A stretch of 64,000 nucleotides of DNA, taken from the NCBI GenBank assembly GCA_030587365.1, contig JAUQZE010000007.1:62001-126000 (forward strand), written 5' to 3'. Positions 16,150 to 25,393 of this stretch are shown here, in pieces. A program made the translations under genes and the position numbers. The notes under the pieces were generated by a model. That model was not told the origin of the DNA. It saw nothing but the letters and a program-made list of their open reading frames with translations, and did not search any database. Source of the DNA: Candidatus Freyarchaeota archaeon. GTDB lineage: Archaea > Asgardarchaeota > Jordiarchaeia > Jordiarchaeales > Jordiarchaeaceae. The first letter of the stretch is position 1; each line of letters begins with the position of its first letter.

Positions 16150-18365
16150 TGACAATAGTTGATGGGGTTCAAGTAGACTTAAAACCCGAAGAATTGAAAC
16201 AGGCAGAAAAAATGCTGAGAAAAAAGCCTAACGCCGTAGAAGTGGGCATGATAGATATTATGTGGTCCGAACACTGTTCTTACAAATCCTCAAGACCGAT
16301 TCTAAAGCTACTTCCCCGGAAGGGTGCAAGGGTAGTAGTTGGTCCAGGGTACGATGCCGGCGTTGTCGACATTGGCGACGATTATGTTGCGGTTTTTAAA
16401 ATTGAATCACATAATCATCCATCGGCAATTGAACCCTACAACGGAGCGGCTACGGGAATAGGTGGAATAATTCGGGATATTTTATGTATGGGGGCGCGTC
16501 CCATCGCTCTTCTTGACCCTCTACGTTTCGGATCTCTAAAAAGCCCTCATTCACGCTGGCTCTTTAAATATGTGGTAAAGGGCATCGCAGATTATGGCAA
16601 CTGCACTGGCATCCCCACTGTACGTGGCGAAGTGGAATTTGATGAGAGCTTTGAATCAAATTGCCTAGTAAACGTAACTTGTGTGGGTATCGCGAAGAAA
16701 GGTGATATCTTTTTAGCCGAAGCCAAGTACCCGGGCGACGCGGTGGTTCTGGCGGGAGGTTCCACGGGGAGAGACGGTATTCATGGTGTTACATTCGCCT
16801 CTCGAACACTAACCGAAGAATCCGAGGAAGATCGTCCAGCCGTTCAGGTTGGTGACCCCTTTACAAAAAAATTGATAATTGATGCTACTCTCGAAATTTT
16901 GAAAACAGGTTTTGTACACGGGTTGAAAGATCTTGGTGGTGGGGGTCTAACCTGTGCTTCTTCAGAGATGGCAAATAAGGGGGGTACAGGAATTGACATT
17001 GAAGTTTCAAAAGTTCACTTGAGGGAGAAAGGGCTTACACCTTTTGATATAATGCTTTCCGAATCGCAGGAACGTATGCTATTTATTGTAGATCCGAGTG
17101 GAGTAGAAACAGTTACAGGAATACTGAACAAGTATGGCTTAGCTTGGAGTAATGTAGGCAAGGTCACTGAATCCAATCATGTTAATGTCTTTTCGAACGG
17201 CTCTTTGGTGGCTAAAGTCCCCGCAAAACTATTAGCCGAAGCCCCAATAATAGAAAGAAAAGTAGAAAAACCATCTTATATTGATACACTACAGGCAGTC
17301 GAAAAACCCCCGATGCCTGAGGACCTATCCGAAATCCTGATTAAACTTATGGCTTCTGAAAACATTGCTAGCAAGGAATGGGTTTATCGCCAGTACGACC
17401 ACGAAGTAGGTGTTAGGAGCGTAGTAAAGTGTGGAGAAGGAGACGCGGGGGTGCTTAGAATACTTGGCGAGGATAAGGGTATTGCGGTTTCTAGTGACTG
17501 TAATTCTAAACATTGCTATCTTGATCCCTATAACGGGGGCGCGGGTGCCGTGGCTGAATCTTGCAGAAACGTTGCAGCGGTGGGAGCTCTTCCCATAGCG
17601 ATAGTAGATGGTTTGAATTTTGGGAACCCTGAAAAAGCGGACGTTTTTTGGCAGTTTAAAGAAGCAGTGCGTGGAATTTCAGACATGTGTAAGATTATGC
17701 AAATACCCTGCGTGGGTGGAAATGTGAGTTTTTACAACGAAGACGAAGTGACAAAAAAGGCCGTAAAACCTACATCCATCGTTGTCGCCCTCGGGGTTTT
17801 AAACACGCTTAAAAATATTATAACTTTAACATTCAAAAATGTTAACGACTACGTTGTACTGTTAGGCGAAACTTTGTCCGAGATGGGTGGCTCGGAGTAC
17901 TATTATTCGATTTACGGTATTGAAGGTGGAATAGCTCCCAAGGTTGATATGCAAAGAGAGAAAAGCACCATCGACCTTGTCTTATCAGCGATACAGAAGA
18001 ATTATGTTAACGCGGCTCACGACTGCTCAAAAGGTGGGCTGGGAGCGGCTCTTTCCCTAATGAGTATAAAAAGCAACCATAGCATTGAAATCGACCTCAG
18101 TAAAATTAATATGGGAAACCTGAGATTGGACGAGCTGTTGTTCTCCGAGAGCAATTCCCGATTTATTGTAACCACTCCAGAATCTAATGTTGATAATCTC
18201 CTCAAACTCGCTAAGACTCGAGGCGTGCCCGCATACCGCATAGGAAATGTTAGCAGTTCGTCGCGGGTTGTGTTTCGTTATGAAGATAATGAGATTGTAA
18301 ATTGTGATTTAAAAGATATAAAAACAGCTTGGGAAAAAACAATACCTTCGTTTATGGGGCGTTAG
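16149..18365 (+). CDS. purL: FGAM synthase large subunit PurL
   Basis: 738 aa, the small archaeal/Bacillus type that needs PurQ and PurS. ATP and FGAR site motifs include MWSEHCSYKSSR, FKIESHNHPSAIEPYNGAATGIGGIIRD, DLGGGGLTCASSEMA and PCVGGNVSFYNE. It converts FGAR to FGAM. GTG start overlapping the purQ stop; purF begins two bases after its end. Confidence 0.95.
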   Translation: MTIVDGVQVDLKPEELKQAEKMLRKKPNAVEVGMIDIMWSEHCSYKSSRPILKLLPRKGARVVVGPGYDAGVVDIGDDYVAVFKIESHNHPSAIEPYNGAATGIGGIIRDILCMGARPIALLDPLRFGSLKSPHSRWLFKYVVKGIADYGNCTGIPTVRGEVEFDESFESNCLVNVTCVGIAKKGDIFLAEAKYPGDAVVLAGGSTGRDGIHGVTFASRTLTEESEEDRPAVQVGDPFTKKLIIDATLEILKTGFVHGLKDLGGGGLTCASSEMANKGGTGIDIEVSKVHLREKGLTPFDIMLSESQERMLFIVDPSGVETVTGILNKYGLAWSNVGKVTESNHVNVFSNGSLVAKVPAKLLAEAPIIERKVEKPSYIDTLQAVEKPPMPEDLSEILIKLMASENIASKEWVYRQYDHEVGVRSVVKCGEGDAGVLRILGEDKGIAVSSDCNSKHCYLDPYNGGAGAVAESCRNVAAVGALPIAIVDGLNFGNPEKADVFWQFKEAVRGISDMCKIMQIPCVGGNVSFYNEDEVTKKAVKPTSIVVALGVLNTLKNIITLTFKNVNDYVVLLGETLSEMGGSEYYYSIYGIEGGIAPKVDMQREKSTIDLVLSAIQKNYVNAAHDCSKGGLGAALSLMSIKSNHSIEIDLSKINMGNLRLDELLFSESNSRFIVTTPESNVDNLLKLAKTRGVPAYRIGNVSSSSRVVFRYEDNEIVNCDLKDIKTAWEKTIPSFMGR

Positions 18366-18367
18366 AC

Positions 18368-19810
18368 ATGGTCGAAAATTGTTTAGGTAAACCGCGTGAG
18401 CACTGCGGAGTAATAGGGGTTTATTCGCCAGACAAATCGGTTCAGGTTTCAAGATACGCGTTTGACGGCTTAATTGCGCTTCAACACCGAGGACAGGAAT
18501 CCGCGGGAATATATGTACAAAACGGAAAGGGAATCACGGGCCACAAGGACATGGGTCTTGCCAGTACAGTTTTTACAAAGAAAATTCTGTCCACACTTTA
18601 TGGGAACAAGGCAATAGCACACGTCAGATACAGTACCACATCAGATAGCAATATTGAGAATGCACAGCCTAAAAAATTCGTCTCCACTCTAGGCTCTTAC
18701 GCCATCGCCTTCAATGGAACAATAACCAATTTCCTTAAACTAAGAGCCATATTAGAGGATAAAGGACATGTTTTCCACACAGACTCCGACACGGAAACCA
18801 TAGCTCACGTCTTAGCAGCAAATCTACTGGAAACAGATGACTATAGCCAAGCAATAGTCAAAAGTATGAACGAGTTAAAGGGCTCTTATTCCATGGTTAT
18901 ACTCAATGAAAAGGGCGAACTTTACGCCGTACGTGACCCATTAGGATTCAAACCATTATGCATAGGAAGAGTAAACGGTATTTACATGGTCGCATCCGAA
19001 ACTTCAGCCATCGAATCCCTTAACGGAACAGTCTTAGAAGACGTAACCCCAGGTCAGATAATACGCATTACAGACAATGGCCCTGTAACAGAGGCAACTG
19101 TCAAAGCGGACAGACACGCTCGCTGCATGTTCGAGTATGTTTACTTCTCAAGAACCGACACCAGATTTGATGGTATATCAATTTATAAGGTTCGGGAAAG
19201 ACTAGGAAAAATACTTGCTCAAATCCACCCGGTAGATGCAGATATTATTGTACCTGTTCCCGATTCGGGTAGAACAGCTGCGTCGGGATTGGCGGAAGAG
19301 TCAGGCATACCTCTAGGAGAGGGACTGATTAAAAATCGTTACGTTTGGCGAACCTTCATAATGCCCATACAGGCAGAGCGTGAAGACCAGGTTAAACTGA
19401 AACTTAATCCAGTCAGAGAACTTATTGACGGAAAGGATGTTGTAATCGTGGATGATTCAATAGTTCGAGCCACCACCATGAAAAGAATAGTTAGCCTCAT
19501 CCGAAACGCGGGAGCCAGAAAAGTTCATGTGAGGGTTAGTTGCCCACCTATCATAGCCCCCTGCTACATGGGAATAGACTTCCCCACCAGCCGTGAACTG
19601 ATCGCCGCAAACCAAACAGTCGAAGAAATTCAAAAATTTATCGACGCGGACTCACTCGGTTATATGACAATTGATGGGCTAATGCAGGGTATTGGATTAC
19701 CAGAAAACGAGCTTTGCATGGCTTGCCTTAACAAGAAATACCCCATCGAGTCCATAGATGCCGGTTTCTTGGAGAGCCAACTCGGAGGCATAAAAAAAAT
19801 TGAAAATTAA
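18368..19810 (+). CDS. purF: Amidophosphoribosyltransferase (PurF)
   Basis: 480 aa. First committed step of purine synthesis: PRPP plus glutamine to phosphoribosylamine. Residue Cys13 of REHCGVIGVYS becomes the N-terminal nucleophile after propeptide removal. HVRYSTT (glutamine-binding Arg), FNGTITN and DTETI are intact, as is the PRPP loop VVIVDDSIVRATTM. Four Fe-S cluster cysteines are in place (ARCMFEYVYF, IAPCYMG, CMAC). Start chosen at ATG 18368, two bases after purL; an upstream in-frame ATG at 18329 lies inside purL. RYVWRTF has Trp where Gly is usual. Confidence 0.93.
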   Translation: MVENCLGKPREHCGVIGVYSPDKSVQVSRYAFDGLIALQHRGQESAGIYVQNGKGITGHKDMGLASTVFTKKILSTLYGNKAIAHVRYSTTSDSNIENAQPKKFVSTLGSYAIAFNGTITNFLKLRAILEDKGHVFHTDSDTETIAHVLAANLLETDDYSQAIVKSMNELKGSYSMVILNEKGELYAVRDPLGFKPLCIGRVNGIYMVASETSAIESLNGTVLEDVTPGQIIRITDNGPVTEATVKADRHARCMFEYVYFSRTDTRFDGISIYKVRERLGKILAQIHPVDADIIVPVPDSGRTAASGLAEESGIPLGEGLIKNRYVWRTFIMPIQAEREDQVKLKLNPVRELIDGKDVVIVDDSIVRATTMKRIVSLIRNAGARKVHVRVSCPPIIAPCYMGIDFPTSRELIAANQTVEEIQKFIDADSLGYMTIDGLMQGIGLPENELCMACLNKKYPIESIDAGFLESQLGGIKKIEN

Positions 19811-21146
19811 AGAAAAATGCGGCGTATTCGGAATCTACGCCTTTGACGAAAAGTGGAATGTTTCAAGATTTGTATATTACGGACTAATCGCATCACAGAA
19901 TAGGGGACAGGAAACCTGCGGAATAGCAGCTTTCAACGGAGAGGAAATCAGATGCATCAAAGGCAAGGGCATGGTAGAAGAGTTTTTCTCAGCAGAAAAG
20001 TTAGAAAAACTACCCGGCTGGGTAGGACTAGGAAACGTTTGCCCATTTAACCCAGAATCCCCAAATAACATACAGCCAGTCAACGACAACGACTCCAAAT
20101 TAGCCTTCAGCTACAATGGAAAAATCCTCAATTTCAAAGAAATTTCCCCCAACTCAAAAAATGTCGGCAAGAACGAAGACGCAAACGTCGCCGCAAAATT
20201 ATTGTCTGACGAATTAGAGAAGAGCGACCCCTTAGAAGCCACAGAGAGTGTTATGGAGAAGTTTAAGGGCGCTTACTCATTCATAGCCATCACCAAAAAA
20301 GGAGAAATGATTGTAGCCAGAGACCCAATGGGCATAAAACCCCTGTGCATAGGAAGCTTCGGCTTCGACCACGGAGCAGTAGCCTCAGAAAGCGCCACCC
20401 TAGACGTTATAGGCGCCGACTACAAGGCACCCATAAAACCCGGAGAAATCTACATCTTCACCCCCTACAGTATCGAAAGAAAACAAGCCTTCAAACCACA
20501 GCCAAAACACTGCGCATTCGAGTACGTATACTTCGCACGCGCAGACTCAATAATAAACGATAAACCGGTCTACGAAGCAAGAATGAAAATTGGAGAATAC
20601 CTAGCCAAAGAATTCCCAGTAGACGCCGACGCAGTCATAGGAGTCCCCGAAACCGCAATACCCTTCGCCATGGCCTACTCAGACTACACCAATATCCCCA
20701 TAGAAATGGGATTCGTAAGAACCGGACGAGCAGTACGCACCGCAATAAAACCCACACAGTTCGAACGACTAGTCGGAGTACAACTCAAACTAAACCCCAT
20801 CCGACAAGCCATCAGAGGAAAAAAAGTAGTCCTAATAGACGACAGCGTAGTCAGAGGAACCACAACCAGAAACATCGTCAACCTAATGCGCAACCGCATA
20901 GGAGCCAAAGAAGTCCACGTAAGAATCGGCAGCCCCCGACTAATCTCCCCCTGCCCATTCGGCGTCGAAGTCCCCGAAAAAGACGAACTCATTGCCGCCA
21001 ACCTATCGCCAGACGAAGTAAGCAAAGTCGTAGGCGCAGACACCTTCGCCTGGCTATCCCTCAAAGGCGTCATCGACGCCATAGAATTCCCCAAAGAAAA
21101 ACTATGCCTAGGATGCTTCACAGGCGAATACCCTACAGGAGGATAA
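19800..21146 (+). CDS. Second PurF-like protein with altered glutaminase site
   Basis: A 448-aa paralogue of the preceding PurF, starting at a TTG that overlaps its stop. Cys7 (KEKCGVFGIY), the YNGKILN segment, the Fe-S cysteines (KHCAFEYVYF, SPCPFG, CLGC) and the PRPP loop VVLIDDSVVRGTT remain. The glutamine-binding HVRYSTT segment is replaced by LGNVCPFNPESPNN, removing the conserved Arg, and the PDSGRTAASG and KNRYVWRTF segments are changed to PETAIPFAMA and RTGRAVRTA. It may be a regulatory or partner subunit, or use another ammonia source. Codons become strongly A/C-ended along the gene. Confidence 0.8.
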   Translation: MKIKEKCGVFGIYAFDEKWNVSRFVYYGLIASQNRGQETCGIAAFNGEEIRCIKGKGMVEEFFSAEKLEKLPGWVGLGNVCPFNPESPNNIQPVNDNDSKLAFSYNGKILNFKEISPNSKNVGKNEDANVAAKLLSDELEKSDPLEATESVMEKFKGAYSFIAITKKGEMIVARDPMGIKPLCIGSFGFDHGAVASESATLDVIGADYKAPIKPGEIYIFTPYSIERKQAFKPQPKHCAFEYVYFARADSIINDKPVYEARMKIGEYLAKEFPVDADAVIGVPETAIPFAMAYSDYTNIPIEMGFVRTGRAVRTAIKPTQFERLVGVQLKLNPIRQAIRGKKVVLIDDSVVRGTTTRNIVNLMRNRIGAKEVHVRIGSPRLISPCPFGVEVPEKDELIAANLSPDEVSKVVGADTFAWLSLKGVIDAIEFPKEKLCLGCFTGEYPTGG

Positions 21147-21149
21147 AAA

Positions 21150-22628
21150 ATGGTTAAAATATTACTCGTTGGAAACGGAGCCAGAGAACACGCCATAGCC
21201 GATGCACTAGCCAGAAGCACACACGACCCCAAAATATACGCAGCGGCAAGCGACAGAAACCCCGGAATACTACGCATATGCGAAAAAACGGGAGGACAAA
21301 TCATCCTCGGAAAACCAAACGACCCAAAATTCGTGGCCGAAACCGCCCAAAAAATCTCAGCAGACCTCACCTTCATCGGACCAGAAGAACCCCAATTCAT
21401 GGGCGTAGCAGACGAAGTAGAAAAAACAGGAATCCCCTGCATAGGAGCAAAAAAAGCCCCCGCAGAAATAGAAATGTCCAAAGCATTCATGAGAAGACTA
21501 ATGTGGAAATATAACATTCCAGGAAGACTGAGATTCATGGCCTTCAAAAACGTCGAAGACGCCATAGCATACATAAACGAATACGCCGAAAGCGTCGCCC
21601 TGAAACCCGCAAGGCAGGCCGGGGGAAAAGGAGTGAAAGTCATAGCCGACCTCCAAGCATACCTCCAGGAAGAAAAAGCCGAAGTAAAAAGAAAACACGC
21701 CCAAGACATCTACCAAAAACACATGCAACCATACACCGACATAGAAGACCGAATACTAATAGAACAAAAAGTAGAAGGACCAGAATACACGTTGCAGTGC
21801 TTCACAGACGGAAAAACCGTAAAAACCTTCCCACTAGTACAGGACAACAAAAACGCGTATGCCTATGATATAGGACCTGAAACTGGTGGTATGGGTAGTA
21901 TTGGTGGGCCGGGGTTGACGCTTCCTTTCATAAATGGGGAGGAGTATAAACAGTCTGCTGTGATAGTGGAGAAGGTTGTGAAGGCTATAGAGAAGGAGGT
22001 AGGTCAGCCCTATCGTGGAGCGATTGCTGGTCAGATGATGTTGACTGCCTTGTGGGGGCCGACTATTATTGAGTTTTATTCCCGGTTTGGTGATCCGGAA
22101 GCTGTGAATGTGTTTCCGATTCTTGAAACGGATTTGGTGGATATTTCGGAGGCTATAATTAATGGGAAGCTTCACAAGGTCAATTTGAAATTCAGGGATA
22201 CGGCGACTGTTGTGAAGTGTGTGGCGCCTAGGGGTTACCCTGATAGAAGGGATTTGGCGAAGGGTCATCCCTTGAGTGTGGATGAGGCGGGGATTGAAAG
22301 GAGAGGTGCCAAGGTTTTCTATGGTTCAGTTGACTTGCAGAATGGTGAGCTGGTCACCGGTGGTTCGCGGGCGGTGGAAATTTTGGCTGAGGCGGACGCG
22401 ATTCCAGAGGCATCAGAAATAGCGGAGAGCTGTATAGAGTGTGTTAAGCTTAAAGATAACTGGAATTTATTCCATCGCTCGGATATTGGCGGGGAGACTC
22501 TCTTGGAGAAGAGGATTGAGTTGGCGCAGTTGATTCGGGAGATATACAGTTATCGCAAGGAAAAGGATCTTATTGGGAGACAGGTGGACTGGATACCTGG
22601 AAGAGGACGCATAGAGTACCAAGCCTAA
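21150..22628 (+). CDS. purD: Phosphoribosylamine-glycine ligase (PurD)
   Basis: 492 aa, ATP-grasp enzyme making GAR. Motifs: LLVGNGAREHAIADAL, ALKPARQAGGKGVKV, LIEQKVEGPEYTLQCF, PYRGAIAGQMML, EFYSRFGDPEAVNVFPIL. It is longer than bacterial PurD (about 430 aa), with extra residues in the middle and C-terminal parts as in other archaea. Unusual feature: at about codon 235 (base 21855) the coding strand switches within tens of bases from A/C-ended to G/T-ended codons, without disturbing the protein. Confidence 0.93.
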   Translation: MVKILLVGNGAREHAIADALARSTHDPKIYAAASDRNPGILRICEKTGGQIILGKPNDPKFVAETAQKISADLTFIGPEEPQFMGVADEVEKTGIPCIGAKKAPAEIEMSKAFMRRLMWKYNIPGRLRFMAFKNVEDAIAYINEYAESVALKPARQAGGKGVKVIADLQAYLQEEKAEVKRKHAQDIYQKHMQPYTDIEDRILIEQKVEGPEYTLQCFTDGKTVKTFPLVQDNKNAYAYDIGPETGGMGSIGGPGLTLPFINGEEYKQSAVIVEKVVKAIEKEVGQPYRGAIAGQMMLTALWGPTIIEFYSRFGDPEAVNVFPILETDLVDISEAIINGKLHKVNLKFRDTATVVKCVAPRGYPDRRDLAKGHPLSVDEAGIERRGAKVFYGSVDLQNGELVTGGSRAVEILAEADAIPEASEIAESCIECVKLKDNWNLFHRSDIGGETLLEKRIELAQLIREIYSYRKEKDLIGRQVDWIPGRGRIEYQA

Positions 22629-22752
22629 ACTCTTTTTATTATCCTCGGAAAAAGTTAGAATCTTGCAAAGACTTTTTAAATTAGTATATTGTGAAGATTA
22701 AAGAGGCGAACATCGTCTGGAATTTTCTGGAACGTAAAGAGAGGTTAGAATT

Positions 22753-23157
22753 ATGGCTCAGAAGAAACCTTTGGTCTCGATTATTATGGGCAGTGAGTCT
22801 GACAAGGAGATAGCTATGAAGGCTGTTGAGGTTTTGGATAGCAATAATATTCCTCACGAGGTGAGGGTGCTTTCTGCTCACAGAAATTCAAAGGATTTGG
22901 AGAAGTATATCTCCGAGGCGAAATCTGAGATATTCATAGCGATCGCAGGATTAGCTGCCCATCTGCCCGGATTTATAGCCTCGAGAACTGAGAAGCCAGT
23001 CATCGGAGTACCTGTAAGTTCTAATCTGGGTGGTCTGGACGCTCTTCTTTCGATAGTACAGATGCCTTCGGGTGTGCCTGTGGCTTGTGTGGGTATTGAC
23101 AATGCTCGAAATGCGGCTTTCTTAGCATTGAGGATATTGAAACTTGCGGGATATTAG
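22753..23157 (+). CDS. purE: N5-CAIR mutase / AIR carboxylase (PurE)
   Basis: 134 aa. Class-I-like signatures: IIMGSESDKEIA, VLSAHRNSKDL, AIAGLAAHLPGFIASRT, PVIGVPVSSNLGGLDALLSIVQMPSGVPVA. It places the carboxylate on the AIR imidazole carbon. No purK is in this window, so whether it uses N5-CAIR or CO2 directly is open. 124 bases after purD with GAGAGG upstream of the ATG. Confidence 0.92.
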   Translation: MAQKKPLVSIIMGSESDKEIAMKAVEVLDSNNIPHEVRVLSAHRNSKDLEKYISEAKSEIFIAIAGLAAHLPGFIASRTEKPVIGVPVSSNLGGLDALLSIVQMPSGVPVACVGIDNARNAAFLALRILKLAGY

Positions 23158-23186
23158 AATTCTCTAATAGAATGGAGGCTTCATGA

Positions 23187-24557
23187 GTGGATTTCCAAGT
23201 AGTTATAGTTGGCGCGGGGCCAGCGGGATTAGCTGCGGCCTACGAACTCACAAAAAAGGATGTTCAGGGCATTGCAATCATTGATCTTGGTAAAGCAGCC
23301 ACTGAGAGAAATTGCCCCATGATTAATAGTTACAAAATATGTGCCCACTGTGAGGTATGTGATGTAATGTGTGGAGTGGGGGGTGCGGGAACCTATTCCA
23401 GTGGGCTTCTGAATCTAAGTCCTTTCATAGGCGGCGACTTAACCGAATTCACTAGAAACGAAGAAGAGGCGTGGGAACTCGTTAATCTTGTAGATCAGAT
23501 GTTCCTTGAAAACGGCGCCCCGAATAATCTATTTAAACCAGATAAAGATAAGGTGGAAGAGCTTGAGAGAAAGGCTTCCTCCGCAGATATCAAGTTCATA
23601 CCAATAAACCAAAGGCTTATTGGAACCGATAACGCTTGCAGGGTAATTGAGGGTATTCACTCTCGATTGGAGAGTAGAGGAGTGAATTTCCTTCTTAAAA
23701 CCAGAGTCAGAGAGATAGGAGAGGGAGGATTATTACTAGATAATGGTGAGAAAGTAAAATTCGAATACTGTATCCTGGCTCCTGGAAGGTCGGGAATGAA
23801 ATGGCTTGAGGGGCAGATGAACAAGATGGGTATAAAAACCCAGTATCTGCCCGTGGATATTGGAGTGAGAGTAGAGGTTCCAGCAAGTATAATGGAGCCT
23901 ATATGCAGTATACAGCGTGATCCCAAGTTTCACATTCGCACATCAACTTTTGATGATTTTGTGAGAACCTTCTGCGTAAACCACAGAGGATTCGTAGTCA
24001 TGGAGGTTTACGAGGATCACGTCGGTGTCAACGGATATTCGTTTATGGAGAAAAAGTCGGATAACACAAATTTTGCTCTGTTAGTAAGAGTGGGGCTTAC
24101 CGAACCCCTTGAAGACAGCACGGCTTACGGCCGATCAATAGCTACGCAGATCACGATTCTGGGTGGAGGAAACCCCCTTCTCCAAAGGATGGGAGACCTG
24201 AGAAGAGGAAGAAGATCCTACTGGTCTAGGATTGAGAGGGGAGCAGTGAACCCAACCCTCCTCTCAGCAAACCCGGGCGATGTATCAATAGGGATTCCCT
24301 ACAGAATTTTGACAGATATACTTGAAAGTTTAGAAAAACTTGATAAAGTCATTCCGGGGGTTGCGGGTGACTCCACTCTACTTTACGCTCCTGAAATTAA
24401 ATATTCTGCAAAAAAGGTTCTCACAGATAAAAACCTAGAAACGGGAAGGCCCAACCTATTTGTTGCAGGGGACGGCGCCGGTGTTTCAAGAGGTATAGTA
24501 ACAGCAGCAGCTACGGGAATAATAGCGGCTCGAGGCATACTCCAAAAGATTGGTTAA
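23187..24557 (+). CDS. FAD-dependent dehydrogenase (COG2509-like)
   Basis: 456 aa with an N-terminal dinucleotide motif (VVIVGAGPAGLAAAYEL), a Cys-rich stretch CPMINSYKICAHCEVCDVMC followed by GVGGAGTYSSG, and a second FAD segment LFVAGDGAGVSRGIVTAAATG near the end. This is the pattern of the uncharacterised FAD dehydrogenases of COG2509. GTG start, GGAGG nine bases upstream. It follows purE by 29 bases, so it is probably co-transcribed; a purine role is a guess from position only. The cysteines may hold an Fe-S cluster or be redox active. Confidence 0.75.
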   Translation: MDFQVVIVGAGPAGLAAAYELTKKDVQGIAIIDLGKAATERNCPMINSYKICAHCEVCDVMCGVGGAGTYSSGLLNLSPFIGGDLTEFTRNEEEAWELVNLVDQMFLENGAPNNLFKPDKDKVEELERKASSADIKFIPINQRLIGTDNACRVIEGIHSRLESRGVNFLLKTRVREIGEGGLLLDNGEKVKFEYCILAPGRSGMKWLEGQMNKMGIKTQYLPVDIGVRVEVPASIMEPICSIQRDPKFHIRTSTFDDFVRTFCVNHRGFVVMEVYEDHVGVNGYSFMEKKSDNTNFALLVRVGLTEPLEDSTAYGRSIATQITILGGGNPLLQRMGDLRRGRRSYWSRIERGAVNPTLLSANPGDVSIGIPYRILTDILESLEKLDKVIPGVAGDSTLLYAPEIKYSAKKVLTDKNLETGRPNLFVAGDGAGVSRGIVTAAATGIIAARGILQKIG

Positions 24558-24835
24558 ATAAACCTGTTTAAGCTTCTCTGAAAAGTAAATTAATGAAATC
24601 TATGCGAGTAGCATCTATAGAAAACTGTTTTTTGGCGCAAAATAATTGCAATTAAAAACCTCTATGTTTGTGGGAAGTTTTAAAATGTTTCTTAAAAGTT
24701 AGATGAAATTTAACCAGCCAAAATGCGAATTATAAATATTCCAGTTAATTCTATATATTCTTGTAAAGAAAAGATATAGAAAAGAAGAATATCTTCTGGT
24801 GATAGGTGCAGGTTATTAACGGAGGCATGTTTTTA

Positions 24836-25378
24836 ATGAGTTTTGAAAACATAGGATGGGCGGATTTGGAAACACTTCAGAACGTTAATGAGTGTTTTAA
24901 GCTTTTAAAACAGGGATTGGAAAGTTTAGAAGACAATAAATATGAGGATGCTTTATCCGCTTTATCCGACGCCTCGACGCTCATGTACATAAATCTTAGC
25001 CGCACTATTACCCGTAATATTGACTCTAGACACTTATGGGGAGTTATCGTGCAATTCAATCTACTAGTAATTTCACTGACACTGAGTTTTCTTGTACGCA
25101 CGAAACAGGATAGAGAAGAAGCAAAAGAGAGTCTGGGTGGGGCGACGGCGCTCATAGCGTTGATTACAGGCTTCTTGAACCCAATGATAAGAAGCATTAT
25201 GGAACAAGAAGCAAAAACAGATGGTTTTAGGTTGAATGAAAAGGATAGATCTCTCCTGGGAGATCTGATGCAATTAAATGAAACTGTTAGAGAATTCAAA
25301 AGGCAATTCGAAGAAGTTAAAAAAATAAGTACTGAGTCAAAACCAAAAAAAGCAGCTAGAAAGAGAAAGGAAGCTTGA
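24836..25378 (+). CDS. Membrane-associated protein of unknown function
   Basis: 180 aa from the ATG at 24836, ten bases after GGAGG (an ATG at 24827 is too close). The N-terminal half is helical (NECFKLLKQGLESLEDNKYEDALSALSDASTL, TPR-like in pattern). Two hydrophobic stretches follow (LWGVIVQFNLLVISLTLSFL and GGATALIALITGFLNPMI), then a charged coiled coil and a Lys/Arg-rich tail KKAARKRKEA. Likely anchored in the membrane with a cytoplasmic basic end. Family not recognised. Confidence 0.6.
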   Translation: MSFENIGWADLETLQNVNECFKLLKQGLESLEDNKYEDALSALSDASTLMYINLSRTITRNIDSRHLWGVIVQFNLLVISLTLSFLVRTKQDREEAKESLGGATALIALITGFLNPMIRSIMEQEAKTDGFRLNEKDRSLLGDLMQLNETVREFKRQFEEVKKISTESKPKKAARKRKEA

Positions 25379-25393
25379 GCCAATAAAAGATAA

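Noticed and set aside
20684..21709. 341-codon antisense ORF over the second purF and purD
   Set aside because: Caused by A/C-ended codons on the + strand; the translation has no domain and the sense genes are certain.
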